The position numbers and the translations under genes were made by a program. Positions 1 to 8,866 of a DNA stretch of 10,905 nucleotides are shown one piece after another. The DNA lies in the NCBI GenBank assembly GCA_021775195.1, contig JAJFIG010000134.1:1-10905 (forward strand). Direction: 5' to 3'. This stretch comes from Rhodospirillales bacterium. GTDB lineage: Bacteria; Pseudomonadota; Alphaproteobacteria; Rhodospirillales; 2-02-FULL-58-16. Below the pieces are notes generated by a model. The model did no database searches, was not told where the DNA came from, and saw only the letters and a list, made by a program, of their open reading frames with translations. The first letter of the stretch is position 1. Each line of letters opens with the position of its first letter.

Positions 1-405
1 GAGCGCGCCGACCTGAGCGTCCTTTCATCCCACGAGTCCATCGCCGCCGCCGGCGAGCCGGCCAAGCCGTGGAAGGACGTTCTTACGGCCATGGTCGGCG
101 AGCTCAAGTACGAGGCGCCGCTGGTGGCATCGGGCGCCATCCTGCTGGCCGGCGGCTCCATCGCCGCCACCATCGCCGCCGTGATCGGCGCCGCCGTCGG
201 CGGCATCGCGGTCAAGGAAGTGCTGGACGAAGTAACGGCAACACCCAACACCGAGGACTTCGCGCGCTCCCTGGCGGCGGGCAACGTCATCCTCTGGGTG
301 CGGGCGCCCGACGCGGCGCGCCAGGACACGGCCCGGACCATCCTTGAAACCAGCGGCGGCATCAACGTTCACATCTATCGACCGCCCCCCGCCAACGATC
401 GGTAA
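1..405 (+). CDS. 3' part of a small protein with a Gly/Ala-rich hydrophobic core (general stress protein 17M-like, tentative)
   Basis: The reading frame is open from base 1 to a TAA at 403-405, so the gene begins before the window and only its last 134 residues are visible. They open with a segment around ADLSVLSS. A long hydrophobic Gly/Ala stretch follows at about visible residues 39-66, and a short soluble C-terminal part contains a strand-like VILWVRA and ends in VHIYRPPP. From memory this layout (a small alpha/beta fold interrupted by a Gly-rich hydrophobic hairpin) recurs in proteobacterial proteins annotated as general stress protein 17M-like or simply hypothetical; the role is unknown. 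A methionine at base 91 could be mistaken for the start, but the similarity-like region begins before it. The gene lies 28 bases upstream of maeB on the same strand, so cotranscription is possible. The coding frame is confident, the family is not. Confidence 0.6.
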   Translation, partial: ERADLSVLSSHESIAAAGEPAKPWKDVLTAMVGELKYEAPLVASGAILLAGGSIAATIAAVIGAAVGGIAVKEVLDEVTATPNTEDFARSLAAGNVILWVRAPDAARQDTARTILETSGGINVHIYRPPPANDR

Positions 406-433
406 ACCGATCACCAAACCCTGGGAAAGAAAC

Positions 434-2701
434 ATGACCGAATATTCCGACCACGTCACCGACCAGGAAGCGCTACGCCTGCACGCCTCGGGCAAGCCGG
501 GAAAAATCGAGATCAGCGCCACCATTCCCCTGGTCACCCAACGGGACCTGGCGATGGCCTATACGCCGGGCGTCGCGGCGCCGTGCCTGGAAATCGCCCG
601 CGACCCGGCGCTCGTCTACGACTATACCGCCAAAGGGAACATGGTCGCGGTGGTGACCAACGGGACCGCGGTTCTCGGCCTCGGCGACCTGGGGCCGCTG
701 GGCGCCAAGCCGGTCATGGAGGGCAAGGTCGGCCTGTTCAAGCGCTTCGCCGATGTCGACGGCATCGATCTGGAGATCGACACCAAGGACGTGGACGAAT
801 TCGTCAACTGCGTGCGCTTCATCGGCTCGCCCTTCGGCGGCATCAACCTGGAGGACATCAAGGCGCCGGAGTGCTTCATCATCGAGCAGCGGCTGCGCGA
901 GCTCATGGATATTCCGGTCTTCCATGACGATCAGCACGGAACGGCGATCATCACCCTGGCCGCCTACATCAACGCCCTCGACCTCACCGGCCGGTCGGTC
1001 AAGGAAACGAAGGTCGTGTTCAACGGTGCCGGGGCCGCCTCGATCGCCTGCATCGAACTGTTCATCGCGCTGGGCACTCCGTCGGAAAACATCGTCATGT
1101 GCGACACCCGGGGCGTCGTCTACCAGGGCCGCGAGGCCGGGATGAACCAGTGGAAAGCCGCCCACGCCACCGACACCAAGGCGCGGACCCTGGCCGAAGC
1201 CATGGTCGGCTGCGATGTATTCGTCGGGCTGTCGGTGGAGAACGCGGTCAACCAGGATATGGTCGACAGCATGGCCGACAGGCCGATCGTCTTCGCCATG
1301 GCCAACCCGGTGCCGGAGATCCTGCCGGGCGACGTGATGGCGGTGCGCCCGAACGCCATAGCGGCCACGGGCCGTTCCGATTTTCCCAACCAGATCAACA
1401 ACGTGCTGGGATTCCCCTATATCTTCCGCGGAGCCCTGGACGTGCGCGCCAGCACCATCAACGACGCCATGAAAATCGCCGCCGCCCAGGCCCTTGCCGA
1501 CCTCGCGCGGGAGGACGTCCCGGACGAAGTGGACGCGGCCTACCACGGACGGAACCTGCGCTACGGCCCCGAGTACATCATCCCGGCGCCCTTCGATCCG
1601 CGCCTGATCCAGGCGGTGCCCCCGGCGGTGGCCAAGGCGGCCATGGATACGGGCGTGGCGCGGCGGCCGATCATCGACATGACGGCGTACCGCAACGAAC
1701 TCGCCGCCCGCCTCGACCCGACGGCGGGGACCCTGCAGGTGATCCTCGACCAGGTTCGCGAGAACCCGAAACGGGTCGTGTTCGCGGAGGGCGAGGAGGA
1801 AAAAAGCATCCGCTCGGCGATCATCTTCCGCAACTCCGGCTATGGCTCGCCGGTTCTCATCGGGCGCGAGCGCCGGATCAACGAGACCCTGGAAAAACTC
1901 GGCATGAAGGAGATCGAGGACCTGGAGATCCACAACGCCAAACTAAGCGACGATACCAAGCGCTACATGGACTTTCTCTATGATCGCCTGAAGCGCAAGG
2001 GTTTCCTCTACCGCGACTGCCAGCGCCTGGTGAACCAGGACCGCAACGTGTTCGGCGCCTGCATGGTGGCGATGGGAGACGCCGACGCCATGGTCACCGG
2101 GTTGACCCGCAACTACCACATCGCCCTGGACGAGATCTCCCGGGTCTTCGATCCCATCGAGGGCGAGTACGTCTTCGGCCTGACCATGCTGGTGACCCGC
2201 GAGGGGACCGTGTTCGTCGCCGACACCGCCGTCCAGGTGGTGCCGACGGCGGAGCAGATCGCCGACATCGCCGTGCAGGCGGCGCAACGGGTCCGGGAAC
2301 TGGGGCACGAGCCGCGGGTGGCGATGATGTCGTTCGCCGATTTCGGCCACCCGATGCCGGAACGGGCCCAGGTGGTGCGCGACGCGGTCGCGATCCTGGA
2401 AGGGAAAACCGTCGATTTCGAGTTCGACGGTGAGATGAACGCCGACGTCGCCCTCGATTTCGAGCACATGAAGACGGTCTATCCCTTCTGTCGCCTCAGC
2501 GGGCCGGCCAACGTCCTGATCATGCCGAGCCTCAACGCCGCCAGCATCTCGTCGAACCTGATGCAGCAACTGGGCGGCGGCACGGTCATCGGCCCGCTGC
2601 TCACGGGCCTGACCCATTCGGCACAGATCGTGCCCATGGGGGTGACCGTTTCCGACATGGTCAACATGGCCGCCCTGGCCGCCCACGGCGCCCATCGGTG
2701 A
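434..2701 (+). CDS. maeB: Malic enzyme fused to a phosphotransacetylase-like domain (MaeB type)
   Basis: Oxidative decarboxylation of malate to pyruvate and CO2, yielding NADPH (or NADH), in the cytoplasm. The product is 755 residues, the usual length for the fused MaeB form. The malic domain (about 15-150) has the YTPGV motif with the expected acid Tyr43, the lysine Lys92 in LGAKPVMEGK, and metal-ligand acidic residues in ECF and FHDDQHGT (Asp165, Asp166). The nucleotide-binding domain (about 160-400) has a Rossmann loop FNGAGAAS (196-203) and the ANPVPEI motif (290-296). The PTA-like domain covers about 430-750, ending in LGGGTVIGPLL and VSDMVNMAALAAH. In this family the PTA part is known as an acetyl-CoA-sensing, oligomerising module rather than an enzyme. 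Here the Ser-Arg pair of true Pta is replaced by Val743-Asn744. The ATG at 434 is preferred over an in-frame one at 344, because family members start here and GGGAAAG precedes it by 4 bases. NADP versus NAD specificity cannot be decided, since rhizobia have both forms. Confidence 0.96.
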   Translation: MTEYSDHVTDQEALRLHASGKPGKIEISATIPLVTQRDLAMAYTPGVAAPCLEIARDPALVYDYTAKGNMVAVVTNGTAVLGLGDLGPLGAKPVMEGKVGLFKRFADVDGIDLEIDTKDVDEFVNCVRFIGSPFGGINLEDIKAPECFIIEQRLRELMDIPVFHDDQHGTAIITLAAYINALDLTGRSVKETKVVFNGAGAASIACIELFIALGTPSENIVMCDTRGVVYQGREAGMNQWKAAHATDTKARTLAEAMVGCDVFVGLSVENAVNQDMVDSMADRPIVFAMANPVPEILPGDVMAVRPNAIAATGRSDFPNQINNVLGFPYIFRGALDVRASTINDAMKIAAAQALADLAREDVPDEVDAAYHGRNLRYGPEYIIPAPFDPRLIQAVPPAVAKAAMDTGVARRPIIDMTAYRNELAARLDPTAGTLQVILDQVRENPKRVVFAEGEEEKSIRSAIIFRNSGYGSPVLIGRERRINETLEKLGMKEIEDLEIHNAKLSDDTKRYMDFLYDRLKRKGFLYRDCQRLVNQDRNVFGACMVAMGDADAMVTGLTRNYHIALDEISRVFDPIEGEYVFGLTMLVTREGTVFVADTAVQVVPTAEQIADIAVQAAQRVRELGHEPRVAMMSFADFGHPMPERAQVVRDAVAILEGKTVDFEFDGEMNADVALDFEHMKTVYPFCRLSGPANVLIMPSLNAASISSNLMQQLGGGTVIGPLLTGLTHSAQIVPMGVTVSDMVNMAALAAHGAHR

Positions 2702-2730
2702 GCGGTCGCTGAATCGCCGGACCGGATGCG

Positions 2731-2746
2731 GGAACCGCCTGGTTTC
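2731..2746 (+). terminator. Short hairpin 30 bases after maeB, weak terminator candidate
   Basis: A 6-base-pair stem, GGAACC with GGTTTC, encloses a four-base loop (GCCT); one pair is G-T. It lies just beyond the maeB stop codon, where a terminator would be expected. No T-run follows, so it is not a classical intrinsic terminator and may be chance or a 3'-end stabilising structure. Confidence 0.25.
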
Positions 2747-2780
2747 GGCGCATGAAAACGAGGTAAAATTGTCGGGAAAT

Positions 2781-2816
2781 CCGGTTTGCCCGCGGCAATC
2801 GCAAGCGGGCGACCGG
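2781..2816 (+). other. Inverted repeat / stem-loop in the maeB-pit gap
   Basis: The left arm CCGGTTTGCCCGC (2781-2793) pairs with the right arm GCGGGCGACCGG (2805-2816). This gives six G-C pairs next to an 11-base loop, an internal mismatch (TTT against GA), then four more pairs. It sits 79 bases after maeB and 107 bases before the pit start. No T-run follows, so it could be a maeB 3'-end structure, part of the pit leader, or a protein-binding inverted repeat. No clear promoter or PhoB-box-like repeat was recognised in the rest of the gap (2702-2923). Confidence 0.4.
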
Positions 2817-2923
2817 AAACTCTGAATCTACCACGGGATCACGGTCAAAAACAGTCTTGTATTGTCCGTGATTTGCGGCCAAACGTCGGGTTCGATGAAG
2901 CAGAATCTCTGGCGGCGTCGCTG

Positions 2924-4438
2924 ATGGAACCATCACACGACACCACGCCCGCGGGCGAAGAGACGGCGAAGGAAATCACCCGCCCGGCATTCGGAGCCCA
3001 GACCCTTGTCCGTGGATACGGCAAGGTCGGCTTGGCGTTCGTGTTCCTGGTCGGGGTCTGCGCCTTCACGGCACTTATATGGAGCGGGATGGAGGGTGGC
3101 GCCTTCGTCATCGCCGCCGCCGTCATTGGCGGCTACATGGCCATCAACATCGGCGCCAACGACGTCGCCAACAACGTCGGGCCGGCGGTGGGATCGAAGG
3201 CCCTGACGCTGGGCGGCGCCCTGGTGATCGCGGCGGTGTTCGAGTCCGCGGGAGCCATCCTGGCGGGCGGCGACGTGGTCGCCACGATCAAGAAGGGGAT
3301 CATCGATCCGGGCCTGATGCCCGACGCGCTGACGTTCATGAACGCGATGATGGCGGCCCTCCTGGCGGCCGCCCTGTGGCTCAACCTGGCGACCTTCGTG
3401 GGGGCGCCGGTTTCGACCACCCATGCCATCGTCGGCGGGGTCATGGGGGCGGGCGTCGCCGCCACCGGCCTCGTTGCCGTCAACTGGCCGACCATGGGCA
3501 AGATCGCCGCGAGCTGGGTGATCTCGCCGGTGATGGGAGGCCTCATCGCGGCACTGTTCCTAGCCTTCATCAAATTCTTCATCCTCTACAAGGACGACAA
3601 GATCGCCGCCGCCAAACGCTGGGTGCCGCTGCTGGTGGCGATCATGGCGGCGACGTTCACCGCGTACCTGGCACTCAAGGGATTGAAGAAGATCTGGAAA
3701 CCGGAGCCGTTCGTGGTCATGGCGGCGACGGCGACGGCCCTCGTTGTCGCCTTCGCCCTGGTCAAGGCCTGGGTGACGAAGCGGGCCGTCAACCTGGAGA
3801 ACCGGAAACGGTCGGTGTATAGCCTGTTCGTCATTCCCCTGATTTGCTCGGCGGCGCTGTTGTCGTTCGCCCACGGCGCCAACGACGTCGCCAATGCAGT
3901 GGGGCCGCTGGCGGCCATCGTCAGCACGGCGGCGTCGGGCGGCATCAGCACCAAGGTCGGCATTCCGATATGGATCATGGTGATGGGCGCCCTGGGGATA
4001 TCGGTCGGGCTTGTGCTGTTCGGGCCGAAGCTGATCCGGACGGTGGGCGGACAGATCACCAAGCTCAATCCGGTGCGCGCCTTCTGCGTCGCGCTGGCGG
4101 CGGCGATCACGGTGATCATCGCCTCGACCCTGGGCCTGCCGGTGAGCTCGACCCACATCGCCGTCGGCGGGGTGTTCGGGGTCGGTTTCCTGCGCGAACT
4201 GATCTCCAACTGGGGCAAGACCGAGATGGTGCCCCAGCCGCTGAGCGCCGGCGTCACGCCGCCCGAAGTCCTGCGCCGGAACCCGCCGCCAGGGAACGGG
4301 TGGAAAAAGAGCAAACGGAAACTGGTGCGCCGGGCCCATCTGGCCACCATCGCCACCGCCTGGATCGTCACGGTGCCGGCGGCGGCGGCCATGGCGGCGG
4401 TGCTGTTCTATCTGCTGCAGGGACTACAGCAGGTCTGA
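2924..4438 (+). CDS. pit: Inorganic phosphate transporter, PiT family
   Basis: A low-affinity phosphate permease of the inner membrane, probably driven by cation symport with metal-phosphate as substrate. The product is 504 residues, close to E. coli PitA. The two family signatures that mark the internal repeat are both present: GANDVANNVGPAVGSKA near residues 77-93 and HGANDVANAVGPLAAI near 317-332. Each is followed by a second conserved motif, PVSTTHAIVGG (162-172) and PVSSTHIAVGG (406-416). Hydrophobic segments span the protein with a charged central region at about 222-300 and a basic tail segment (KKSKRKLVRR) before a last membrane helix. ATG 2924 was chosen because the preceding in-frame residues are polar and do not look like the family. 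Its ribosome binding site is poor (GGCGG at 2911), so the start is the least certain part. No phoU-like partner gene is adjacent. It converges on the macrodomain gene with only 8 bases between the stops. Confidence 0.94.
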   Translation: MEPSHDTTPAGEETAKEITRPAFGAQTLVRGYGKVGLAFVFLVGVCAFTALIWSGMEGGAFVIAAAVIGGYMAINIGANDVANNVGPAVGSKALTLGGALVIAAVFESAGAILAGGDVVATIKKGIIDPGLMPDALTFMNAMMAALLAAALWLNLATFVGAPVSTTHAIVGGVMGAGVAATGLVAVNWPTMGKIAASWVISPVMGGLIAALFLAFIKFFILYKDDKIAAAKRWVPLLVAIMAATFTAYLALKGLKKIWKPEPFVVMAATATALVVAFALVKAWVTKRAVNLENRKRSVYSLFVIPLICSAALLSFAHGANDVANAVGPLAAIVSTAASGGISTKVGIPIWIMVMGALGISVGLVLFGPKLIRTVGGQITKLNPVRAFCVALAAAITVIIASTLGLPVSSTHIAVGGVFGVGFLRELISNWGKTEMVPQPLSAGVTPPEVLRRNPPPGNGWKKSKRKLVRRAHLATIATAWIVTVPAAAAMAAVLFYLLQGLQQV

Positions 4439-4446
4439 GCCTATTC

Positions 4447-5025
4447 CTATCCGGCGGCGGCCAGGGCGCGTTCGTGTGCGTCGACGGAAGCCTTGCCGAA
4501 ACAGCAGAAAACCACTTTTTCCAGGGTATCGTCGGCGGCCAGGAGTTCTTTCACGGTGGCGACCGCGATGTGTGCCGCGCGGTCGGCGGGAAAGCGGTAG
4601 ACGCCGGTGCTGATGGCGGGGAAGGCGATGGACCTGAGGCCGTTCGCCAGGGCCAGTTCCAGGGAGCGACGGTAGCACGAAGCCAGAAGATCGTCCTCGC
4701 CACGGCCGCCGCCATGCCAGACCGGCCCCACGGTATGGATGACGTGGCGGGCGGGGAGCTTGTAGCCCCTGGTGATCTTGGCCTCGCCGGTGGGACAGCC
4801 GCCGAGGGTCCGGCACTCGGCGAGCAGCTCACGCCCGGCGGCGCGGTGGATGGCGCCGTCGACGCCGCCGCCGCCGAGGAGGGACTCGTGGGCGGCGTGG
4901 ACGATGGCATCGACGTCGAGTCTGGTGATGTCGCCCTCGACGATGGCAATACGGTCGGTTATCGGTTCCAACTTCTCGGGGTCAGGCGCCGCTGTCGCGG
5001 GCCATGCCCTCGCGGATGAGATCAC
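4447..5025 (-). CDS. Macrodomain protein (ADP-ribose-binding type) with altered NAAN motif
   Basis: Macrodomain proteins bind ADP-ribose; the MacroD/YmdB branch removes ADP-ribose from proteins or the acetyl group from O-acetyl-ADP-ribose. The 192-residue product shows [14 protein letters not shown] (29-42), the glycine loop [16 protein letters not shown] (49-64), [10 protein letters not shown] (97-106) and [12 protein letters not shown] (135-146), a complete MacroD-like fold. The usual NAAN is HAAH: His43 and His46 stand where asparagines are expected, while Asp56 and His60, equivalent to the Asp and His of human MacroD2, are kept. The gene follows ppa and overlaps its end by 44 bases if the GTG at 5025 is used. 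GAGGAGG (5029-5035) precedes this GTG at a plausible distance. A TTG at 4971 is the alternative; it would start after the ppa stop but lacks a properly spaced site. The first 25 residues do not resemble the family. The fold is sure, the activity is not. Confidence 0.9.
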   Translation of the reverse strand: MISSARAWPATAAPDPEKLEPITDRIAIVEGDITRLDVDAIVHAAHESLLGGGGVDGAIHRAAGRELLAECRTLGGCPTGEAKITRGYKLPARHVIHTVGPVWHGGGRGEDDLLASCYRRSLELALANGLRSIAFPAISTGVYRFPADRAAHIAVATVKELLAADDTLEKVVFCCFGKASVDAHERALAAAG

Positions 5026-5512
5026 AGGCCTCCTCGGTCTCGCCCCAGCGCTTGACCTTGACCCACTTGCCTTCCTCCAGGTCCTTGTAGTGGCCGAAGA
5101 AATGGGCGATCTGGTCGATCAGGATGGGACGGACGTCACGGTAGGACCCGACGTTGGCGTAGAAGGGATGAAGGTCGTCGACGGGAACGCAGAGGATCTT
5201 CTCGTCGATGCCGCTCTCGTCCTCCATGATCAGTACGCCGATGGGCCGCGAGCGGATGACGACGCCCGGGCTGACGGCGATCTGGCCGAGGACGGCGGCA
5301 TCGACGGGGTCGCCGTCGTCGGACAGGGTGTGGGGGATGAAACCGTAGTTGCACGGGTAGTACATGGCCGTGTGCAGGAAGCGGTCGACGTACATGGCCC
5401 CCGAATCCTTGTCCATCTCGTACTTGACCGGGTTTCCGCCGAGTGAGATCTCGATGATGACGTTGACCTCGTAAGGCGGATTGTCGCCGACGGGAATTCT
5501 CGAAATGTCCAT
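4982..5512 (-). CDS. ppa: Inorganic pyrophosphatase, family I
   Basis: A soluble cytoplasmic enzyme that hydrolyses pyrophosphate to two phosphates and so pulls nucleic acid, protein and cofactor synthesis forward. The product is 176 residues, the normal length for the bacterial enzyme. The signature DGDPVD is at 66-71 with metal-ligand Asp66, Asp68 and Asp71, and Asp98 and Asp103 are in [10 protein letters not shown]. The other E. coli active-site positions (Glu20, Lys29, Arg43, Tyr55, Lys104, Tyr141, Lys142) are all present, shifted by one: Glu21, Lys30, Arg44, Tyr56, Lys105, Tyr142, Lys143. It should therefore be active. The ATG is preceded by a strong purine-rich site, AGAGGGGGG, with five bases of spacing. 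A TATACT sequence (5530-5535) lies upstream but is too close to the start and has no convincing -35, so expression from an upstream promoter is as likely. ampG ends 35 bases upstream; the macrodomain gene overlaps the 3' end. Confidence 0.98.
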   Translation of the reverse strand: MDISRIPVGDNPPYEVNVIIEISLGGNPVKYEMDKDSGAMYVDRFLHTAMYYPCNYGFIPHTLSDDGDPVDAAVLGQIAVSPGVVIRSRPIGVLIMEDESGIDEKILCVPVDDLHPFYANVGSYRDVRPILIDQIAHFFGHYKDLEEGKWVKVKRWGETEEACDLIREGMARDSGA

Positions 5513-5547
5513 GGATTCCCCCCTCTTTCAGTATATGCGCCGGCCGA

Positions 5548-6909
5548 TCATAGCGCGCCGGCCGGCGGCCTGTCGCGTTTATCCTGCGCCGCCGGCGAAC
5601 GGCGCATCAGCCACGCCAGAACCAGCAGGCCGGGGACGGCGGCGGCGGCGCTGAAGAGGAAAAAGCCGATCCAGCCCAGGTGGTCGGCGGTCCAACCGGA
5701 GGACGCCGAGAGCACGTCGCGGGCGAAGGCCATGAAGGAGCTGAGGAGCGCGTATTGGGTCGCCGTATAGGCTTGGTTGCACAGCGACGAGAGGTAGGCG
5801 ACGAAGGCCGAGGTGGCCATGCCGGCGGTGACGTTCTCGGCGGTGATGGTGAGCATGAGCATGGGCACGCTGTGGCCGATCATGGCCTGGGCGACGAAGA
5901 CCAGGGTGCCGGCGACCTGGAGGACGCCGCAGATCATCAGGCTGGGCATTATGCCGAGGCGGCTGACCATGATGCCGCCGATGAGGCCGCCGACGATGGT
6001 GGCGCCGAGGCCGAAGACCTTGCTAACGTTGGCGATCTCCACCGTGGTGAAGCCCATCTCGACATAGAAGGGATTGGCCATGACCCCCAGGTAGGCCTCG
6101 CCGAGCTTGTAGAGCATGATGAAGAGGACGATGGCGGCCCAGCCCGAATGGGTCATGAAATCGCGGAAGGGGGCGATCACCGCCTCGTAGAACCAGGCCA
6201 ACAGGCGGGCGCGCCAGTGGGGCATGCCGGTGGCCAGGTGATCGCGGATCCGTTTCTCCTCGGCCTCGGCGGATTGCAGGGAACCGCCAGCCTGGGGCTC
6301 GGGGGCGAGCAGGATGGTGATCATGCCGACGACCACCAGGGCGCCCATGATGGTGTAGACCTGGTTCCAGGTGAAGACCGAGGCCAGCCACAGCGCCCCG
6401 GCGCCGGCGGTGAGCATGCCCATGCGGTAGCCGAGCACGATGGCCCCCGCCCCCGCTCCCTGCTCGTCGTCATCGAGAAGCTCGACCCGGTAGGCGTCGA
6501 TGACGATGTCCTGGCTCGCCGAGCAAAAGGCGACGAGGAGGGCGAACGCGGCGGTCATGACGGGATTGGCGGCGGGGTCGGTGGAGGACATGGCGAGAAT
6601 CGCCGCCATCAGCGCCGCCTGGGTGACGATGGCCCAGCCCCGGCGGCGGCCGAGCCAGGAGGTGAGGACGGGCAGCGAGAGGCGGTCGATCAGGGGCGCC
6701 CACAGGAACTTGAAGGTGTAGGGCGTGCGGACCAGGGAAAAGAGGCCGATGGTGGTCAGCGAGACGCCCTCGACCTTGAGCCATACCGAGAGCGTCGAGA
6801 AGACGAGGAGCAGGGGAAGGCCGCTGGCGAAGCCGAGGAAGAGGATCACCAGCACCCGGCGGTCGAGATAGATCCGCGCCGCGTCGATCCAGGTTTTCCT
6901 TGGGTTCAT
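5548..6909 (-). CDS. ampG: AmpG-type muropeptide permease (MFS transporter)
   Basis: AmpG imports GlcNAc-anhydroMurNAc peptides from the periplasm for cell-wall recycling, through the inner membrane. The 453-residue product is a 12-helix-type MFS protein and carries family hallmarks: LGFASGLPLLL (25-35) in the first helix, RTPYTFKFLWAPLIDR (61-76), GRRRGWAI (87-94) and ASQDIVIDAYRVE (131-143). The Gln-Asp in that last segment corresponds to a region reported as essential in Pseudomonas AmpG (from memory). A charged cytoplasmic loop at about 203-235 separates the two halves. It is somewhat shorter than E. coli AmpG (491) and lacks a long C-terminal extension. No ampD, nagZ or beta-lactamase gene is next to it. 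The start is the only good ATG, but its ribosome binding site is weak. It lies 71 bases after typA and 35 before ppa, all in one direction. A general MFS sugar transporter is possible but less likely. Confidence 0.88.
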   Translation of the reverse strand: MNPRKTWIDAARIYLDRRVLVILFLGFASGLPLLLVFSTLSVWLKVEGVSLTTIGLFSLVRTPYTFKFLWAPLIDRLSLPVLTSWLGRRRGWAIVTQAALMAAILAMSSTDPAANPVMTAAFALLVAFCSASQDIVIDAYRVELLDDDEQGAGAGAIVLGYRMGMLTAGAGALWLASVFTWNQVYTIMGALVVVGMITILLAPEPQAGGSLQSAEAEEKRIRDHLATGMPHWRARLLAWFYEAVIAPFRDFMTHSGWAAIVLFIMLYKLGEAYLGVMANPFYVEMGFTTVEIANVSKVFGLGATIVGGLIGGIMVSRLGIMPSLMICGVLQVAGTLVFVAQAMIGHSVPMLMLTITAENVTAGMATSAFVAYLSSLCNQAYTATQYALLSSFMAFARDVLSASSGWTADHLGWIGFFLFSAAAAVPGLLVLAWLMRRSPAAQDKRDRPPAGAL

Positions 6910-6919
6910 GATCGCCGGT

Positions 6920-6960
6920 CCCGGTCAGAGGTCCGGGCGAAGGTAACGGCAAGCCGTCAC
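6920..6960 (-). other. Two small hairpins in the typA-ampG gap
   Basis: Read on the minus strand, the first inverted repeat (6943-6960) pairs GTGACGGC with GCCGTTAC around a tiny loop with one mismatch. The second (6920-6937) pairs CCCGG with CCGGG around 8 bases and ends 10 bases before the ampG start, where the ribosome binding site would lie. Neither is followed by a T-run. They may influence RNA processing or ampG translation, but short GC-rich repeats of this size also occur by chance. Confidence 0.25.
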
Positions 6961-6980
6961 GGTGGAAAGGGTTTCGGCGC

Positions 6981-8804
<1,824 letters not shown>

Positions 8805-8820
8805 GGTGAATCCCTTCGCG

Positions 8821-8833
8821 GCGGCATTGCCGC
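8821..8833 (-). other. Perfect small hairpin next to the typA ribosome binding site
   Basis: On the minus strand GCGGC-AAT-GCCGC forms a five-pair stem with a three-base loop, ending three bases before the GAAGGGA ribosome binding site of typA (8811-8817). Its position between the kinase stop and the GTG start could affect translation initiation, but the stem is short. Confidence 0.3.
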
Positions 8834-8866
8834 ATAAACTAAAGATGGGGCCTGTTGGTCCCGGTG

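Noticed and set aside
150..205. GCCGCC-rich run as a possible tandem repeat
   Set aside because: It is the codon-biased coding of an Ala/Gly/Ile hydrophobic segment, with no regular repeat unit.
473..1933. Minus-strand 486-codon open frame opposite maeB
   Set aside because: It is antisense to the conserved catalytic part of MaeB, is rich in Asp/His/Arg/Gly, and has no recognisable motif.
2786..2923. N-terminal extension of the phosphate transporter from a TTG
   Set aside because: The added 46 residues are unlike the family and begin inside the inverted repeat; ATG 2924 gives the normal length.
4412..4432. CTGCTG/CAGCAG inverted repeat at the end of pit as a bidirectional terminator
   Set aside because: It lies within the last codons of pit, the stem is only six pairs, and no T-run follows on either strand.
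5530..5535. TATACT as a -10 element for ppa
   Set aside because: It would leave a leader of about 10 bases overlapping the ribosome binding site, and no -35-like hexamer is found 16-18 bases upstream.
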